Positions 1-9,105 of a DNA stretch of 43,294 bases are shown here, in pieces. The stretch comes from Candidatus Scalindua sp. (GTDB lineage: Bacteria > Planctomycetota > Brocadiia > Brocadiales > Scalinduaceae): positions 1 through 43,294 of the forward strand of contig JASMMK010000044.1 of NCBI GenBank assembly GCA_030748215.1, given 5' to 3'. A program made the translations under genes and the position numbers. Each line of letters opens with the position of its first letter. Position 1 is the first letter of the stretch. The notes beneath the pieces are model-generated. The model did not search any database and was not told the origin of the DNA. It worked only from the letters and a program-made list of their open reading frames with translations.

Positions 1-1678
1 AAATAATGAATACAAGGTAATAGACTACAATCCATATCCACGAAGGTGTTGATGTATAAAAGAAGGTCTGGACATTTTTTACGAAAAGGAGGATCAGATT
101 TTCCAGCGCTACGCCTGAATATGAAACCAGCCACGCAAATGGTGTCACCAGTATTGGAGATACCACTCCTGTTATTAAGACGACAAAACCACCAACCAGA
201 ATAAGCCATACCAACGGAAATATTATAATATTCAGGAAAACGGTGAGAGGGGTTACTATATGAAAATAGTACGCAATGAGTGGCATCACCGCGATCCATG
301 CGCTCAGGGATACACAAAATGTTTTTCTGCAATAGATTTTGAATAGAAGCCATATTTCGCTTCTCTCTTCTTTATCCTGTAGTTTCTCTACCAGAAGAGT
401 TGATTTCCAGAAGAAATTCTCTAACCTGCTTGAAGTGTATATTATCCCGAGCACAGCAAGCACTGAGAGCTGAAAGCCAACGTTGAACAGATCGGAGGGG
501 TTTATCAGAAGAATAGTGAATACTGCTGCCGCAATGCTATTCTGAAGGTCCCAACGCCTGTTAATTATAAATGCTCCATAATACATAGCCACCATAATGC
601 CTGCCCGTAGAATTGGAGGTTTCATTCCTGTAATGGCAGCATATAAGAACACAATTAGTATGATAACCATTGCCAGGTATCTTGTATTAAGCCTGAACAG
701 CCTTAGTAAACAGTGTAAAGAGATGACAAGAATACCGACATGTAAACCGCTGATAGCCAGGAAATGTATTGTCCCCGTCTTCAAAAAACCGTCCATCAGG
801 TTTCTAGGCACTTTCTCCCGATCTCCGAGTAGAATACTACTGACGAGAGGAACGCTCTCTTCTTTTACATTGTTTTTGATAACCGTATTTAATTTTCTCT
901 TCAGGCCATAGACAAATGTGTAGAAAGAGTTGCCATTACCTTTTGATAGAATTTTTATGTTATTTAAGCTTACGACGCTTGCCGTGGCCTCTACACGTGG
1001 GTTTTGCCTTTTAAGGTAATATTTATAGTCAAACTGGCCGGGATTTCGGGATATTGAAGGTACCGACAAATTGCCGATAAGTTCTATTTTGTCTCCATAG
1101 TTTAACTCTTCTGAAAGATAATTCCTTTTGATTGCAAGCGTGCTCTCTTCCTGATGAGCCTGGTAAATGTTTACTTTGATTGTGCCTGAAATATTCCTCC
1201 ATTTTTGCAGCAATGCTCCACTTATGACACTAACAGAAGTGCTCTCAATAGCCTCAGCTCTCAGTAGAAAGGTAGACATTTCCTTACGATATTTTATTGG
1301 ATTAAACAGGGGCGCTGTTACAGATTTAGAAATTGGAGGTGAGACGACTGCGCCTTGTAAACGAACAGGAATTTTGTCGGTATTAATGAAGTTTGAAATA
1401 TTATCGTCTGCATGAGAAGAAAACCGAAGATGATGATATGAAATACCCGTAAAAAAGATAAGAATAAGAAGCGCTGCGGTGCTCGCTTTTGCTCGTCTTG
1501 AAATTCCGGTCTGACAAGCGTCATTCGGACGAGAGTAAAATATAAACAAGAAAACATACGCAATAACGAATGCAATCGCAGCAGAAAAAACAGGAATAAA
1601 TGGAATGTTTACTAGACGATTAGTGAATATTCCAATTGCAAAAGATATTACGATGCCGACAAGAGGACGATGTGCCAT
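1..1678 (-). CDS. comEC: ComEC/Rec2 competence DNA channel, C-terminus beyond window
   Basis: An open frame of about 559 codons runs from an ATG at 1678 to the window edge without a stop. It has hydrophobic N-terminal segments, a soluble region resembling the DUF4131/OB-like domain, and then a polytopic membrane domain. The signature HFLAISGLHVGIL lies near residue 298, followed by GMKPPILRAGIM; both are typical of the ComEC competence domain. ComEC forms the inner-membrane channel that brings single-stranded DNA into the cytoplasm during transformation. The family is usually 700-800 residues long, often with a C-terminal metallo-beta-lactamase-like domain, which would lie outside the window. 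There is no clear ribosome-binding site before the ATG, so the start is moderately sure. The family call is strong; whether this organism is transformable is not shown here. Confidence 0.93.
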   Translation of the reverse strand, partial: MAHRPLVGIVISFAIGIFTNRLVNIPFIPVFSAAIAFVIAYVFLFIFYSRPNDACQTGISRRAKASTAALLILIFFTGISYHHLRFSSHADDNISNFINTDKIPVRLQGAVVSPPISKSVTAPLFNPIKYRKEMSTFLLRAEAIESTSVSVISGALLQKWRNISGTIKVNIYQAHQEESTLAIKRNYLSEELNYGDKIELIGNLSVPSISRNPGQFDYKYYLKRQNPRVEATASVVSLNNIKILSKGNGNSFYTFVYGLKRKLNTVIKNNVKEESVPLVSSILLGDREKVPRNLMDGFLKTGTIHFLAISGLHVGILVISLHCLLRLFRLNTRYLAMVIILIVFLYAAITGMKPPILRAGIMVAMYYGAFIINRRWDLQNSIAAAVFTILLINPSDLFNVGFQLSVLAVLGIIYTSSRLENFFWKSTLLVEKLQDKEERSEIWLLFKIYCRKTFCVSLSAWIAVMPLIAYYFHIVTPLTVFLNIIIFPLVWLILVGGFVVLITGVVSPILVTPFAWLVSYSGVALENLILLFVKNVQTFFYTSTPSWIWIVVYYLVFII

Positions 1679-1753
1679 ATTTCGCTGAAATTTTACAAAA
1701 GTTATGTAAGTTCCTGCTTAGGGAGGATTATGACTTTTTTAGAAAAGATTCAC

Positions 1754-1781
1754 TTGTAAAATAATTTACAAATAGTATAAT
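1754..1781 (+). promoter_or_regulatory. Sigma70-type promoter for the leader/degT/lptD unit
   Basis: TTGTAA at 1754-1759 and a perfect TATAAT at 1776-1781 are separated by 16 bases. Transcription would begin near 1788. The roughly 370-base leader before degT holds a small ORF (1926-2015) and a candidate structured RNA (2049-2128). It also has a weak hairpin (1875-1887) followed by a T run. The assignment rests on sequence match only. Confidence 0.55.
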
Positions 1782-1925
1782 GCTAACGACTTAAAAGGAT
1801 TTTGCAGGAGCGGTGTCGGAAGATTTAGCCTGTCAAGTCCCGTTAGTTAAAATGGTATCATAGTATCGAGATACATACAAAACGTATTTTTTTATTTAAT
1901 TTATTGGATTTCGGGGAAGATTTTT

Positions 1926-2015
1926 ATGGCGAATGGTTTTGAAGGAAAGAAAAAACACAGGCTTAACAGGAAAAAATATATCTTAAAAAGACGTGCAAGA
2001 AGAAGGAAAAAATAG
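1926..2015 (+). CDS. 29-residue very basic small protein, possibly ribosome-associated
   Basis: An ATG at 1926 follows a purine-rich GGGGAAG site with 6 bases between, and the frame ends at TAG 2013-2015. The product begins MANGFEGKKKHRLNRKK and ends RRARRRKK; well over half of its residues are Lys or Arg. Nothing hydrophobic or enzymatic is present. Size and charge recall very small ribosomal proteins such as bTHX, or the bS22/AURKAIP1 C-terminal (DUF1713) group, but the resemblance is compositional and I cannot confirm homology by eye. The good ribosome site, the promoter upstream and the sharply biased coding argue that it is translated. It is not a leader peptide rich in one regulatory amino acid other than Lys/Arg. 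Confidence 0.5.
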   Translation: MANGFEGKKKHRLNRKKYILKRRARRRKK

Positions 2016-2048
2016 AAGTTTCACTATAAGACTTTAATAGCATACTTC

Positions 2049-2128
2049 TCGTTGCCACAAAAGTGCCTACCTGTTGAACAGGTGGGGCAGACAGTTCACA
2101 CATATCAGGTGAATGACGAGGGCAGCGA
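2049..2128 (+). ncRNA. Candidate structured leader RNA (three-way junction)
   Basis: An 8-base-pair outer helix (TCGTTGCC 2049-2056 with GGCAGCGA 2121-2128, one G-U pair) encloses two hairpins. The first pairs TGCC-T-ACCTG (2064-2073) with CAGGT-GG-GGCA (2079-2089), leaving a loop of TTGAA. The second pairs TTCAC (2095-2099) with GTGAA (2109-2113). It lies 33 bases upstream of degT. I do not recognise a known riboswitch or 6S/SRP consensus. No T run follows, so it is not a simple terminator. The fold was found by eye; covariation was not tested. Confidence 0.4.
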
Positions 2129-2161
2129 ACAACATAAGCGCATATTATATAAAGGGTTGAG

Positions 2162-3301
2162 ATGGGTTCTGCTGTTAGTGAAAAAACAAAAATAAGAGTT
2201 CCTCTGCTTGACTTAAAACGTCAATATCACGGCATAAAGGAAGAAATCAACTCCGCAATACAGGAAGTTCTTGAAAGCCAGGCGTTCATTTTAGGGCCTC
2301 AGGTTAAAGAATTTGAGGGTCTTTTCGCATCATATTGCAATACAAACCACGCAATCGGTGTCTCTTCCGGGACCGACGCGATACTCCTTGCTCTCAAATC
2401 ATTAGGAATTGGTAACGGTGACGAAGTCATTACGACTCCTTTTACGTTTTTTGCTACAGTAGAAGCTATTTGTAATGTCGGAGCTAAACCGGTTTTTGCA
2501 GATATCGATCCAGAATCTTACAACATCAGGCCGAATTCAATAGAGGAAAATATAAGCAAAAGGACAAAAGCCATTATTCCAGTTCATCTGTACGGACAAT
2601 GTGCCGATATGGATCCAATTCTGAAAATTGCAAAGAAACATGATTTAAGGATCATAGAGGATTCTGCTCAATCTGTTGGCGCTGAGTATAAAGATAGAAA
2701 ATCAGGCTCACTGGGTGACTTGGGATGTTTTTCTTTCTTTCCAAGTAAGAATCTCGGCGGAATGGGTGACGGCGGAATGGTGACATGCAGCAGCAAAGAA
2801 CTTGAAGAATTAATTCATATGTTGAGAATCCACGGTGGCAGGCCGAAGAATTATCATGCTACCTTAGGTATCAATGGAAGATTGGATACAATACAGGCAT
2901 CCATCCTAATCAAAAAACTAGGGTACTTGGACGATTGGTGTGATAAACGCAGGCAAAAGGCTTCGTATTATACAGAAAAGATGAGAGGATTTGATTTAGT
3001 AACTCCAAAGATAATGAGCTTCAACAAGCATGTTTTCCATCAATACGTGATCAGAGTAAAAGAGAGAGACGGGCTCATGGAACACTTACAAGCAAATAAT
3101 ATAGGCTGTGCCGTGTACTATCCGGTTCCTCAACATTTACAAGAATGCATGGCAGATTTGGGCTACAAAGAAGGTGATATGCCGGAAACAGAAAGGGCAG
3201 CAAAGGAGACACTGGCACTTCCTGTTTTTCCAGAAATAACAGAGGAAGAACAGGATTACGTTATAGAATCAGTCAAAGATTTTTTCAGCGCGTCTGAATA
3301 A
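2162..3301 (+). CDS. DegT/DnrJ/EryC1/StrS family sugar aminotransferase
   Basis: This 379-residue protein is a PLP-dependent aminotransferase that transfers an amino group, usually from glutamate, to a nucleotide-linked keto-sugar used in surface polysaccharides. Recognisable family features in order are VPLLDLKRQYHGIKEEI at the N-terminus, SSGTDAILLAL, a GDEVITTPFTFFAT segment, VHLYGQ, the EDSAQSVGA motif, and the Schiff-base lysine K196 in FFPSKNLGGMGDGG. The length matches the family. The substrate cannot be told from sequence; WbpE/WlbC-type enzymes acting on UDP-3-keto sugars are likely relatives. It sits 40 bases before lptD, which fits a role in envelope glycan or lipid A-linked sugar synthesis. 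An AGGG site lies a few bases before the ATG. Confidence 0.9.
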   Translation: MGSAVSEKTKIRVPLLDLKRQYHGIKEEINSAIQEVLESQAFILGPQVKEFEGLFASYCNTNHAIGVSSGTDAILLALKSLGIGNGDEVITTPFTFFATVEAICNVGAKPVFADIDPESYNIRPNSIEENISKRTKAIIPVHLYGQCADMDPILKIAKKHDLRIIEDSAQSVGAEYKDRKSGSLGDLGCFSFFPSKNLGGMGDGGMVTCSSKELEELIHMLRIHGGRPKNYHATLGINGRLDTIQASILIKKLGYLDDWCDKRRQKASYYTEKMRGFDLVTPKIMSFNKHVFHQYVIRVKERDGLMEHLQANNIGCAVYYPVPQHLQECMADLGYKEGDMPETERAAKETLALPVFPEITEEEQDYVIESVKDFFSASE

Positions 3302-3340
3302 TTTAATTTTTTTACTTTAATTTCTCTTTATAGGTTTTGT

Positions 3341-6226
3341 ATGCGATTATCTATATCCACCATATTCTTCATATTACTTATTATCCTCTGCAATAGAAAC
3401 ATGGCACAGGGAGCACGCATAAAAAAGGATGTTTCTCATTTTCCTATACACATAAGTGCAGAGGGTATATCTACCTGGCAAAATAACGAAATTAGAGTTT
3501 TCCATGCGAGCGGTAATGCAGAAGTCGAACAAGGTGACGTCAGAATTGTTGCAAGCGATATAATAATCTGGTTCAAAGAGATCAAAACAGGACAGATTGT
3601 TGAAGGGGGTCTCGATATTTATTGCAGTGGTAATGTAGTTCTTTTCCAGGAAGAGGATATCCAAGATTTTGAAGAAACATATCTGGAATTAGTTACTACC
3701 GCCGGGGTCTCTGTTGGCAATGTATCAAGTACTGAAGATGAACAAAAATCTGGACTATATGCGCAAGCTGAAAAGTTCAAAGCAAAGGAAAGGGGAGAAC
3801 AATACAAAGATGATGCCTCTACAGGGACTACTGTCGCAGGAGAAATGGTTGATATAATAGCAGACGATATTGATTCCTGGCTGGAAAATAATGTTCGTGT
3901 AATCGTTGCAACAGGAAACGTGCGAATAAAAAAAGGCGGTGAAACTCTAAATGCCGATAACGTAATCTTATATTTTGATCAAGAAAAAGACGAAGAAGGA
4001 AAATCACCGAAACAGACATATAAGGAATTTTACGCTGAGGGCAATGTAACTATGACGCGTGGAAGTGATTTAATAATAGCAGAAAAGATTTTTCAGAATA
4101 TCAAGGAAGATAAAGGGCTTTTTGTTAATAGCACTATTGAGAGTGTTCTACAACCTCCTGCCGTCAAAATAACTACGCCAGCTTATGTGAGTGGTGATGA
4201 GATAAAAAACACAAAAGGAAATTATGAAATAAATAACGGTGATTTTTCTCTTTGTGGTTACGGACACCCACACTACCGGTTTAAATATTCAAAAGTAAGA
4301 ATTATTAAATCGGGAGAAAATTCAATCCTAACCGCAAAAAATAATGTATTTAAGCTTGGAAGAGTGCCTGTAGCTTATATTCCATATTTAAACTTTAATT
4401 TAAAAAGAAGTCCTAAACGACTCGAAGAATGGGACACTGGAACAACTACAAGATTTGGGCGATTTGTTACAACAAAATGGGATCTATACGGATTTGGTTT
4501 TGGCGAAAAGCTGGATAACTGGAGCGATGTTTCAGTTAACTTAGATTATATGGAGTTGAAGGGACCGAGAGGAGGAGTGAATATTAAATACAGAAAAGAA
4601 AATCTCACTGGCTACTTAAATACATACCAGATGAATGATAGAGATGAAACCGGTATTAATGGTGTTTCAGTAGAGAATGAGAGCAGAGGGCATTTTTTAT
4701 GGAGAAACAGGCTGATGCTTTCTAAGGTTCTTAGAGATAAATCCAGCACTGACGATAATGAATCTAATAGAAATATAGACAAATGGATAGCAGAAATTAC
4801 TGATAACGATGGCTGGGTAGTGGATACGGAAATATCTCATGTTAAAGATAGAACTTATTTTAGAGAATATCTCCAGACAGAATTTAAAAATGAAAAGGAC
4901 AAAACTACTTTATTTTATTTGAGAAATATTTCTGGTAATAGGGGAATTACTTTCCTGGCGGAACATCAATTACGGACATACGACACTTTAGTAGATTCAA
5001 TCAGGCTTAGTAGAAAAGATGAAAAATTTCCAGAACTAAAATACAGAATTATCGGAGAACCTCTGTTGAATGGAAAGCTTAATCTCACGTCTGAAACTGA
5101 GCTGGCATATCAAAACAGGGTATTTGACAGGCTTTCGACTACAAACAGATCATTTGACGGCACCTCGTCTTCAAAAGCTCAAACGGATTTCCTTGGCCGT
5201 GGAGATTTGCTGACTGCGGAAAGGGTTTTTGACAGATCATCGGCAAGATTTGATCCAGAGGAAACTATCAGGTTTGATACATACAATATAATCAATGCTC
5301 CTTTTAGTTTCCTGAGGCAACGGTTTAATCCATACATAGGAGTTAGGCTAACCGGTTATAGTGAAAGTATTAGAGTTAACCCTGTTTCCGGTCAAAATGA
5401 AGGCAGTGGTACAGCACGAGGAAGAGTAGCAATCCCCATTGGCATTAGTACCAGTTCAAAACTCTCACGGACATACAGTGTATATAATAAATTTCTAAGC
5501 ATTAACAGACTGAGACATGTCATTGAACCAGAATTATCTCTTGATTCCATACCGGTCGTTACACAGGATCCGGAAGAGCTGAATCAGTTTGACGGAATAG
5601 ATGCAATTGATACTTATCAATCAATCAAACTTGGCCTGCGTAATAGACTCCAAACAAAAAGAGGGGAACCAGGAAATGAGCAAACGGAGAATGTTGTCGA
5701 CATAGGTGCTCAATTAACCTTATTCCCTGGGGATGCTGGTCTCAATAGAAGACGGGATGACTATATGGGATGGTACTTAAAATTAAATCCATCCGACAAT
5801 CTCTCTTTTAGTACAGTAGGAAACGAGATTAACTTGAGGAAAGGAGGAATTGATGTTTTGAATACTAGTATTAACTACACACCTTCACCTCGACTAAGTT
5901 TCTCAACTGGAAACAGGTATATTGATGGTAGCAGTCAAACCGTTTTCCTTGAAACATCAATCAAGCCAAATGAAAAATGGAATGTAAGCATTTCCCAGCA
6001 ATATGCCTTTAGGACTGGTGTTGATGACGACGACTCGAGAAGCTTATATTCCGGTGTTAATGTCACAAGACTCTTCCATGATTGGATCGCCACGATGAGC
6101 ATATCTCAAATTGGTTCCAGGGAAGATGACAATATTGTTTTGTTTAATATACTGCCGCGTGGATTAGGAGTTGCAACTCCTACGCTCAGATCATTGGGTG
6201 CTATGATTCCACAGACACCGCAGTAA
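3341..6226 (+). CDS. lptD: LPS-assembly outer-membrane protein LptD (OstA)
   Basis: The protein has 961 residues, longer than the roughly 780 of E. coli LptD. A signal peptide (about residues 1-22) leads into two OstA/LptA-like segments. The first is around residues 35-110 (ISAEGISTWQNNEIRVFHASG). The second is around residues 165-250 (DIIADDIDSWLENNVRVIVATG), so the periplasmic part looks duplicated. A linker with the typical DFSLCGYGHPHYRFKYSKV and VAYIPYLNF then leads into a long C-terminal stretch of alternating beta-strand sequence that fits the barrel. LptD inserts lipopolysaccharide into the outer leaflet with LptE. Its presence implies an LPS-type outer membrane. The ribosome site is weak (an AGG about 9 bases upstream). 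The final 87 bases recur downstream at 6280-6367. Confidence 0.9.
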   Translation: MRLSISTIFFILLIILCNRNMAQGARIKKDVSHFPIHISAEGISTWQNNEIRVFHASGNAEVEQGDVRIVASDIIIWFKEIKTGQIVEGGLDIYCSGNVVLFQEEDIQDFEETYLELVTTAGVSVGNVSSTEDEQKSGLYAQAEKFKAKERGEQYKDDASTGTTVAGEMVDIIADDIDSWLENNVRVIVATGNVRIKKGGETLNADNVILYFDQEKDEEGKSPKQTYKEFYAEGNVTMTRGSDLIIAEKIFQNIKEDKGLFVNSTIESVLQPPAVKITTPAYVSGDEIKNTKGNYEINNGDFSLCGYGHPHYRFKYSKVRIIKSGENSILTAKNNVFKLGRVPVAYIPYLNFNLKRSPKRLEEWDTGTTTRFGRFVTTKWDLYGFGFGEKLDNWSDVSVNLDYMELKGPRGGVNIKYRKENLTGYLNTYQMNDRDETGINGVSVENESRGHFLWRNRLMLSKVLRDKSSTDDNESNRNIDKWIAEITDNDGWVVDTEISHVKDRTYFREYLQTEFKNEKDKTTLFYLRNISGNRGITFLAEHQLRTYDTLVDSIRLSRKDEKFPELKYRIIGEPLLNGKLNLTSETELAYQNRVFDRLSTTNRSFDGTSSSKAQTDFLGRGDLLTAERVFDRSSARFDPEETIRFDTYNIINAPFSFLRQRFNPYIGVRLTGYSESIRVNPVSGQNEGSGTARGRVAIPIGISTSSKLSRTYSVYNKFLSINRLRHVIEPELSLDSIPVVTQDPEELNQFDGIDAIDTYQSIKLGLRNRLQTKRGEPGNEQTENVVDIGAQLTLFPGDAGLNRRRDDYMGWYLKLNPSDNLSFSTVGNEINLRKGGIDVLNTSINYTPSPRLSFSTGNRYIDGSSQTVFLETSIKPNEKWNVSISQQYAFRTGVDDDDSRSLYSGVNVTRLFHDWIATMSISQIGSREDDNIVLFNILPRGLGVATPTLRSLGAMIPQTPQ

Positions 6227-6279
6227 GGAAAACCAGCAAAGAGAAGATTGTTCTAAATCTTGTTCTTTAACACTAGAAA

Positions 6280-6367
6280 ATGATAATGTTGTTTTATTTA
6301 ATATACTGCCGCGTGGATTAGGAGTTGCAACTCCCCCTCTCAGATCATTAAGGCACTATGGTTCCAC
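6280..6367 (+). repeat. Second copy of the lptD 3' end
   Basis: Bases 6280-6367 repeat bases 6126-6212 of lptD at an offset of 154-155, with about ten substitutions and one indel. The copy is outside any gene. In its own frame it still reads PRGLGVATPPLRSL and continues open to a stop near 6420. It looks like a partial tandem duplication, or the remnant of an alternative lptD end. Confidence 0.85.
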
Positions 6368-6427
6368 CAGTTTTAATTCCAAAACAAAATCAAATAGATT
6401 AGCCTATTATTTTTCTTAACACACAAT

Positions 6428-6910
6428 ATGAAAAGAGCAGTTTACCCCGGTACTTTCGACCCTGTTACCTATGGCCATCTTGATGTGATCAAACGTGGCA
6501 GCAAAATCTTTGACGAACTGATCGTAGCGGTTGGCCACAACCCATTTAAAAAACCTATATTCACCGTTGAAGAGCGAATGGATATGCTCTCAAAAAACAC
6601 CAGAGAGATTCAGAATATCAAGGTAGACTATTTTGAAGGAATGTTAACTGACTACATGGGAAAAATGCAAACTAATATAATACTGAGAGGTATCAGGACA
6701 GTGTCAGATTTTGAGTATGAATTTCAACGAGCACTTACAAATCGGGTCTTAAAAACTGATATAGAAACAGTTTTCATAATGACGAGTCAGGAATACTCAT
6801 TTTTAAATTCCAGTCTCATTAAAGAAGCAGTAAGCCTGGGAGGTGATATCTCTAAGTTTGTACCTTCTGATGTAGAAAAACTACTCCGTAAAAAATTACT
6901 CACTCAATAG
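6428..6910 (+). CDS. coaD: Phosphopantetheine adenylyltransferase
   Basis: A 160-residue protein that transfers AMP from ATP to 4'-phosphopantetheine, making dephospho-CoA in the fourth step of CoA synthesis. The N-terminus AVYPGTFDPVTYGHLD carries the nucleotidyltransferase T/HxGH motif (T14-H17), and GIRTVSDFEYE and EYSFLNSSLIKE match the conserved phosphopantetheine and ATP-binding segments. Length is exactly that of the family. It forms the start of a plus-strand run with the phosphodiesterase and exonuclease VII genes. No strong ribosome site is visible upstream, but the ATG aligns with the universal N-terminus. Confidence 0.97.
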   Translation: MKRAVYPGTFDPVTYGHLDVIKRGSKIFDELIVAVGHNPFKKPIFTVEERMDMLSKNTREIQNIKVDYFEGMLTDYMGKMQTNIILRGIRTVSDFEYEFQRALTNRVLKTDIETVFIMTSQEYSFLNSSLIKEAVSLGGDISKFVPSDVEKLLRKKLLTQ

Positions 6911-6999
6911 AATAAATAGAAGCGAAAACCAACAGCAACCGGAAAACAAATCAAAATCGTTTGCTAACACCATTTAATTATTTTTCCTAATTATAATAA

Positions 7000-7797
7000 A
7001 TGCTATTAAATATCCTCGCCATTGGCGACATTGTAGGACAACCTGGAAGGAAGGTATTAGAAAAAAAACTTGAAGGTTTCATTAAGGAACACAATATAGA
7101 TTTCTGCATAGCAAACGCAGAAAATGCAGCAGGAGGTTCAGGATTAACCGTTAATATTGCGAAGAAACTGTTTTCTTATGGTGTAAATGCAATAACAATG
7201 GGTGATCATGTCTGGAAAAGAAAAGAAATTTACGATTCATTACAATCTGAACAGAGAATACTCAGACCGGCAAATTACTCACCGTTGGCTCATGGCAGGG
7301 GTTATGTTGCAATCAAAATGAAAGAGGATTGTGTTGTTGGCATTATCAACCTTTTGGGCAGAACTTTCATGAAACCCATAGACTGTCCGTTCAGAGCGGC
7401 AGATACCGCAGTTGAAGAACTTTCAAAACAGACAAACCTAATCTTTGTAGACTTGCATGCCGAAGCAACATCTGAGAAAATCGCCATGGGATGGTATTTA
7501 GATGGAAGAGTGAGCGCGGTTGTTGGTACGCATACCCACGTACAGACATCTGACGAAAAGATCCTGCCTAAAGGGACAGGATACATCACGGATTTGGGCA
7601 TGACAGGTCCGCACGAATCAATATTAGGAAGAAATATAGATCGTGTATTAAAATCGATTGTAACCCAGGTACCAACCCGCTATGATATAGCTGAAAATGA
7701 CCTCCATATCGAAGGAGTAGTCATAACTGTAAACAAGGAAACTGGTAAAGCAGAAAAGATAAAAAGAATAAGAGTGACTGAAAGCGACAATTACTAA
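7000..7797 (+). CDS. ymdB: YmdB-family metallophosphoesterase (TIGR00282)
   Basis: The 265-residue protein starts with LLNILAIGDIVGQPGRKVLEKKL, the metal-binding GD motif of the family. It continues with ANAENAAGGSGLT, GDHVWKRKE, the DLHAEATSEKIAMGWYLDGRV block and GTHTHVQTSDE, all diagnostic. YmdB of Bacillus is a 2',3'-cyclic nucleotide phosphodiesterase that affects RNA turnover and biofilm formation, and the gene often sits beside rny. Here rny is absent and the neighbours are coaD and xseA. The physiological substrate in this organism is not known. The ATG at 7000 fits the usual N-terminus. Confidence 0.93.
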   Translation: MLLNILAIGDIVGQPGRKVLEKKLEGFIKEHNIDFCIANAENAAGGSGLTVNIAKKLFSYGVNAITMGDHVWKRKEIYDSLQSEQRILRPANYSPLAHGRGYVAIKMKEDCVVGIINLLGRTFMKPIDCPFRAADTAVEELSKQTNLIFVDLHAEATSEKIAMGWYLDGRVSAVVGTHTHVQTSDEKILPKGTGYITDLGMTGPHESILGRNIDRVLKSIVTQVPTRYDIAENDLHIEGVVITVNKETGKAEKIKRIRVTESDNY

Positions 7798-7836
7798 ATA
7801 ATTTACTAATTTCACTGAAATAAACAATATATAAAC

Positions 7837-9102
7837 ATGCATGATAGCTTCCTGAATATTAAGCCAAATCAAGAGCCATTAGAAGATTTTACTACAGAAA
7901 CAAATGAGAAATTTTTTACAGTTTCTGAAATCACCAGAGGAATCAGAACTTCCCTGGAACACAAATTTTCTAATATCGGTGTATTAGGTGAAATATCCAA
8001 TGTCAGAAAACCAAGCTCCGGACATGTTTATTTAACGCTTAAAGACAAGAATTCCCAATTACAGGCAGTTGTTTTCAGAAATACGGCAAGCAGAATCAAA
8101 TTTGAATTGAAAGATGGAATGGAAGTAATTTCTTTTGGTTCAGTTACCGTTTATGAACCACGAGGGCAATACCAACTCATAATTAACAAAGTAGAGCCAA
8201 AGGGAATAGGCGCTCTACAGCTTGCCTTCCAGCAGCTGAAGGAAAAGCTGGAAAAAGAAGGCCTGTTCGACCACGCTCATAAAAAAGACATCCCTTTCAT
8301 ACCTAAGAAAATTGGAATAGCAACATCACCAACCGGAGCAGCAATCAAAGACATTCTGAACATCATAGACCGTCGTTTTGCAAATGTTGAAGTGCTCATA
8401 TACCCGGTAAAAGTACAGGGAGAGGGTGCAGCACAAGAAATTGCCGAGGCGATAACAGAACTAAACAATTACCCCGATATAGACGTAATTATATCAGGTA
8501 GAGGAGGAGGCAGTCTGGAAGACCTGTGGGCGTTTAATGAAGAAGTTGTTGCCAGAAGCATATACAATTCAAAGATACCTGTTATCTCTGCAGTTGGACA
8601 CGAAATTGATCTAACAATAGCTGATCTGGTAGCAGACAAAAGAGCCCTTACCCCCTCCGAAGCAGGAGAACTGGTCGTCCCCCGAAAAGATTTGCTGATC
8701 GAGAAAACAGAAACATTTAAAACGAGACTCTTACAATCTCTAACCGGTAAGTTAAGATTATCAAAAGAGAAACTCGATAGAATTGCAAATAGCTACGTTA
8801 TAAGACAACCGTTTGACAAATTTAACAGGTGGCAACAGAGGCTGGACGACTTTGTGCAGAGGCTAAACTTAAATATAACACATACGCTAAACACTGAACG
8901 TGAAAAGTTATCAGGTATTGCGGGCAAACTGGAAAGCCTGAGCCCTTTGAATGTTTTGAAAAGAGGTTATACTATTACCACCAGACAGGAAGACAATAAA
9001 TCTCTTCGAGATATAAAAAGTTTAAGTAAAGGAGATAAGATTAAAACAAATCTATCCAAGGGCAGTATTATTTCTGAAATCCTTTCTATTGAAAGGAGCT
9101 AA
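7837..9102 (+). CDS. xseA: Exodeoxyribonuclease VII large subunit
   Basis: A 421-residue protein with the N-terminal OB-fold (FTVSEITRGIRTSLEHKF through SSGHVYLTLKDKNSQL), then the catalytic domain with SPTGAAIKDIL, the DVIISGRGGGSLEDLWAFNEE block and SAVGHEIDLTIADLVADKRA. A coiled-coil C-terminal region ends with LSPLNVLKRGYTIT. With XseB it forms the nuclease that degrades single-stranded DNA from both ends during repair and recombination. xseB begins 4 bases after its stop, so the two are translationally coupled. The first about 25 residues precede the conserved region, and a later start cannot be excluded. Confidence 0.97.
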   Translation: MHDSFLNIKPNQEPLEDFTTETNEKFFTVSEITRGIRTSLEHKFSNIGVLGEISNVRKPSSGHVYLTLKDKNSQLQAVVFRNTASRIKFELKDGMEVISFGSVTVYEPRGQYQLIINKVEPKGIGALQLAFQQLKEKLEKEGLFDHAHKKDIPFIPKKIGIATSPTGAAIKDILNIIDRRFANVEVLIYPVKVQGEGAAQEIAEAITELNNYPDIDVIISGRGGGSLEDLWAFNEEVVARSIYNSKIPVISAVGHEIDLTIADLVADKRALTPSEAGELVVPRKDLLIEKTETFKTRLLQSLTGKLRLSKEKLDRIANSYVIRQPFDKFNRWQQRLDDFVQRLNLNITHTLNTEREKLSGIAGKLESLSPLNVLKRGYTITTRQEDNKSLRDIKSLSKGDKIKTNLSKGSIISEILSIERS

Positions 9103-9105
9103 TTT

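Noticed and set aside
2049-2128. tRNA-like or 6S/4.5S RNA identity for the degT leader structure
   Set aside because: The loop sizes do not fit a tRNA (five-base loop where seven is needed, no T-loop consensus), and neither the SRP tetraloop region nor the 6S central bubble is present.
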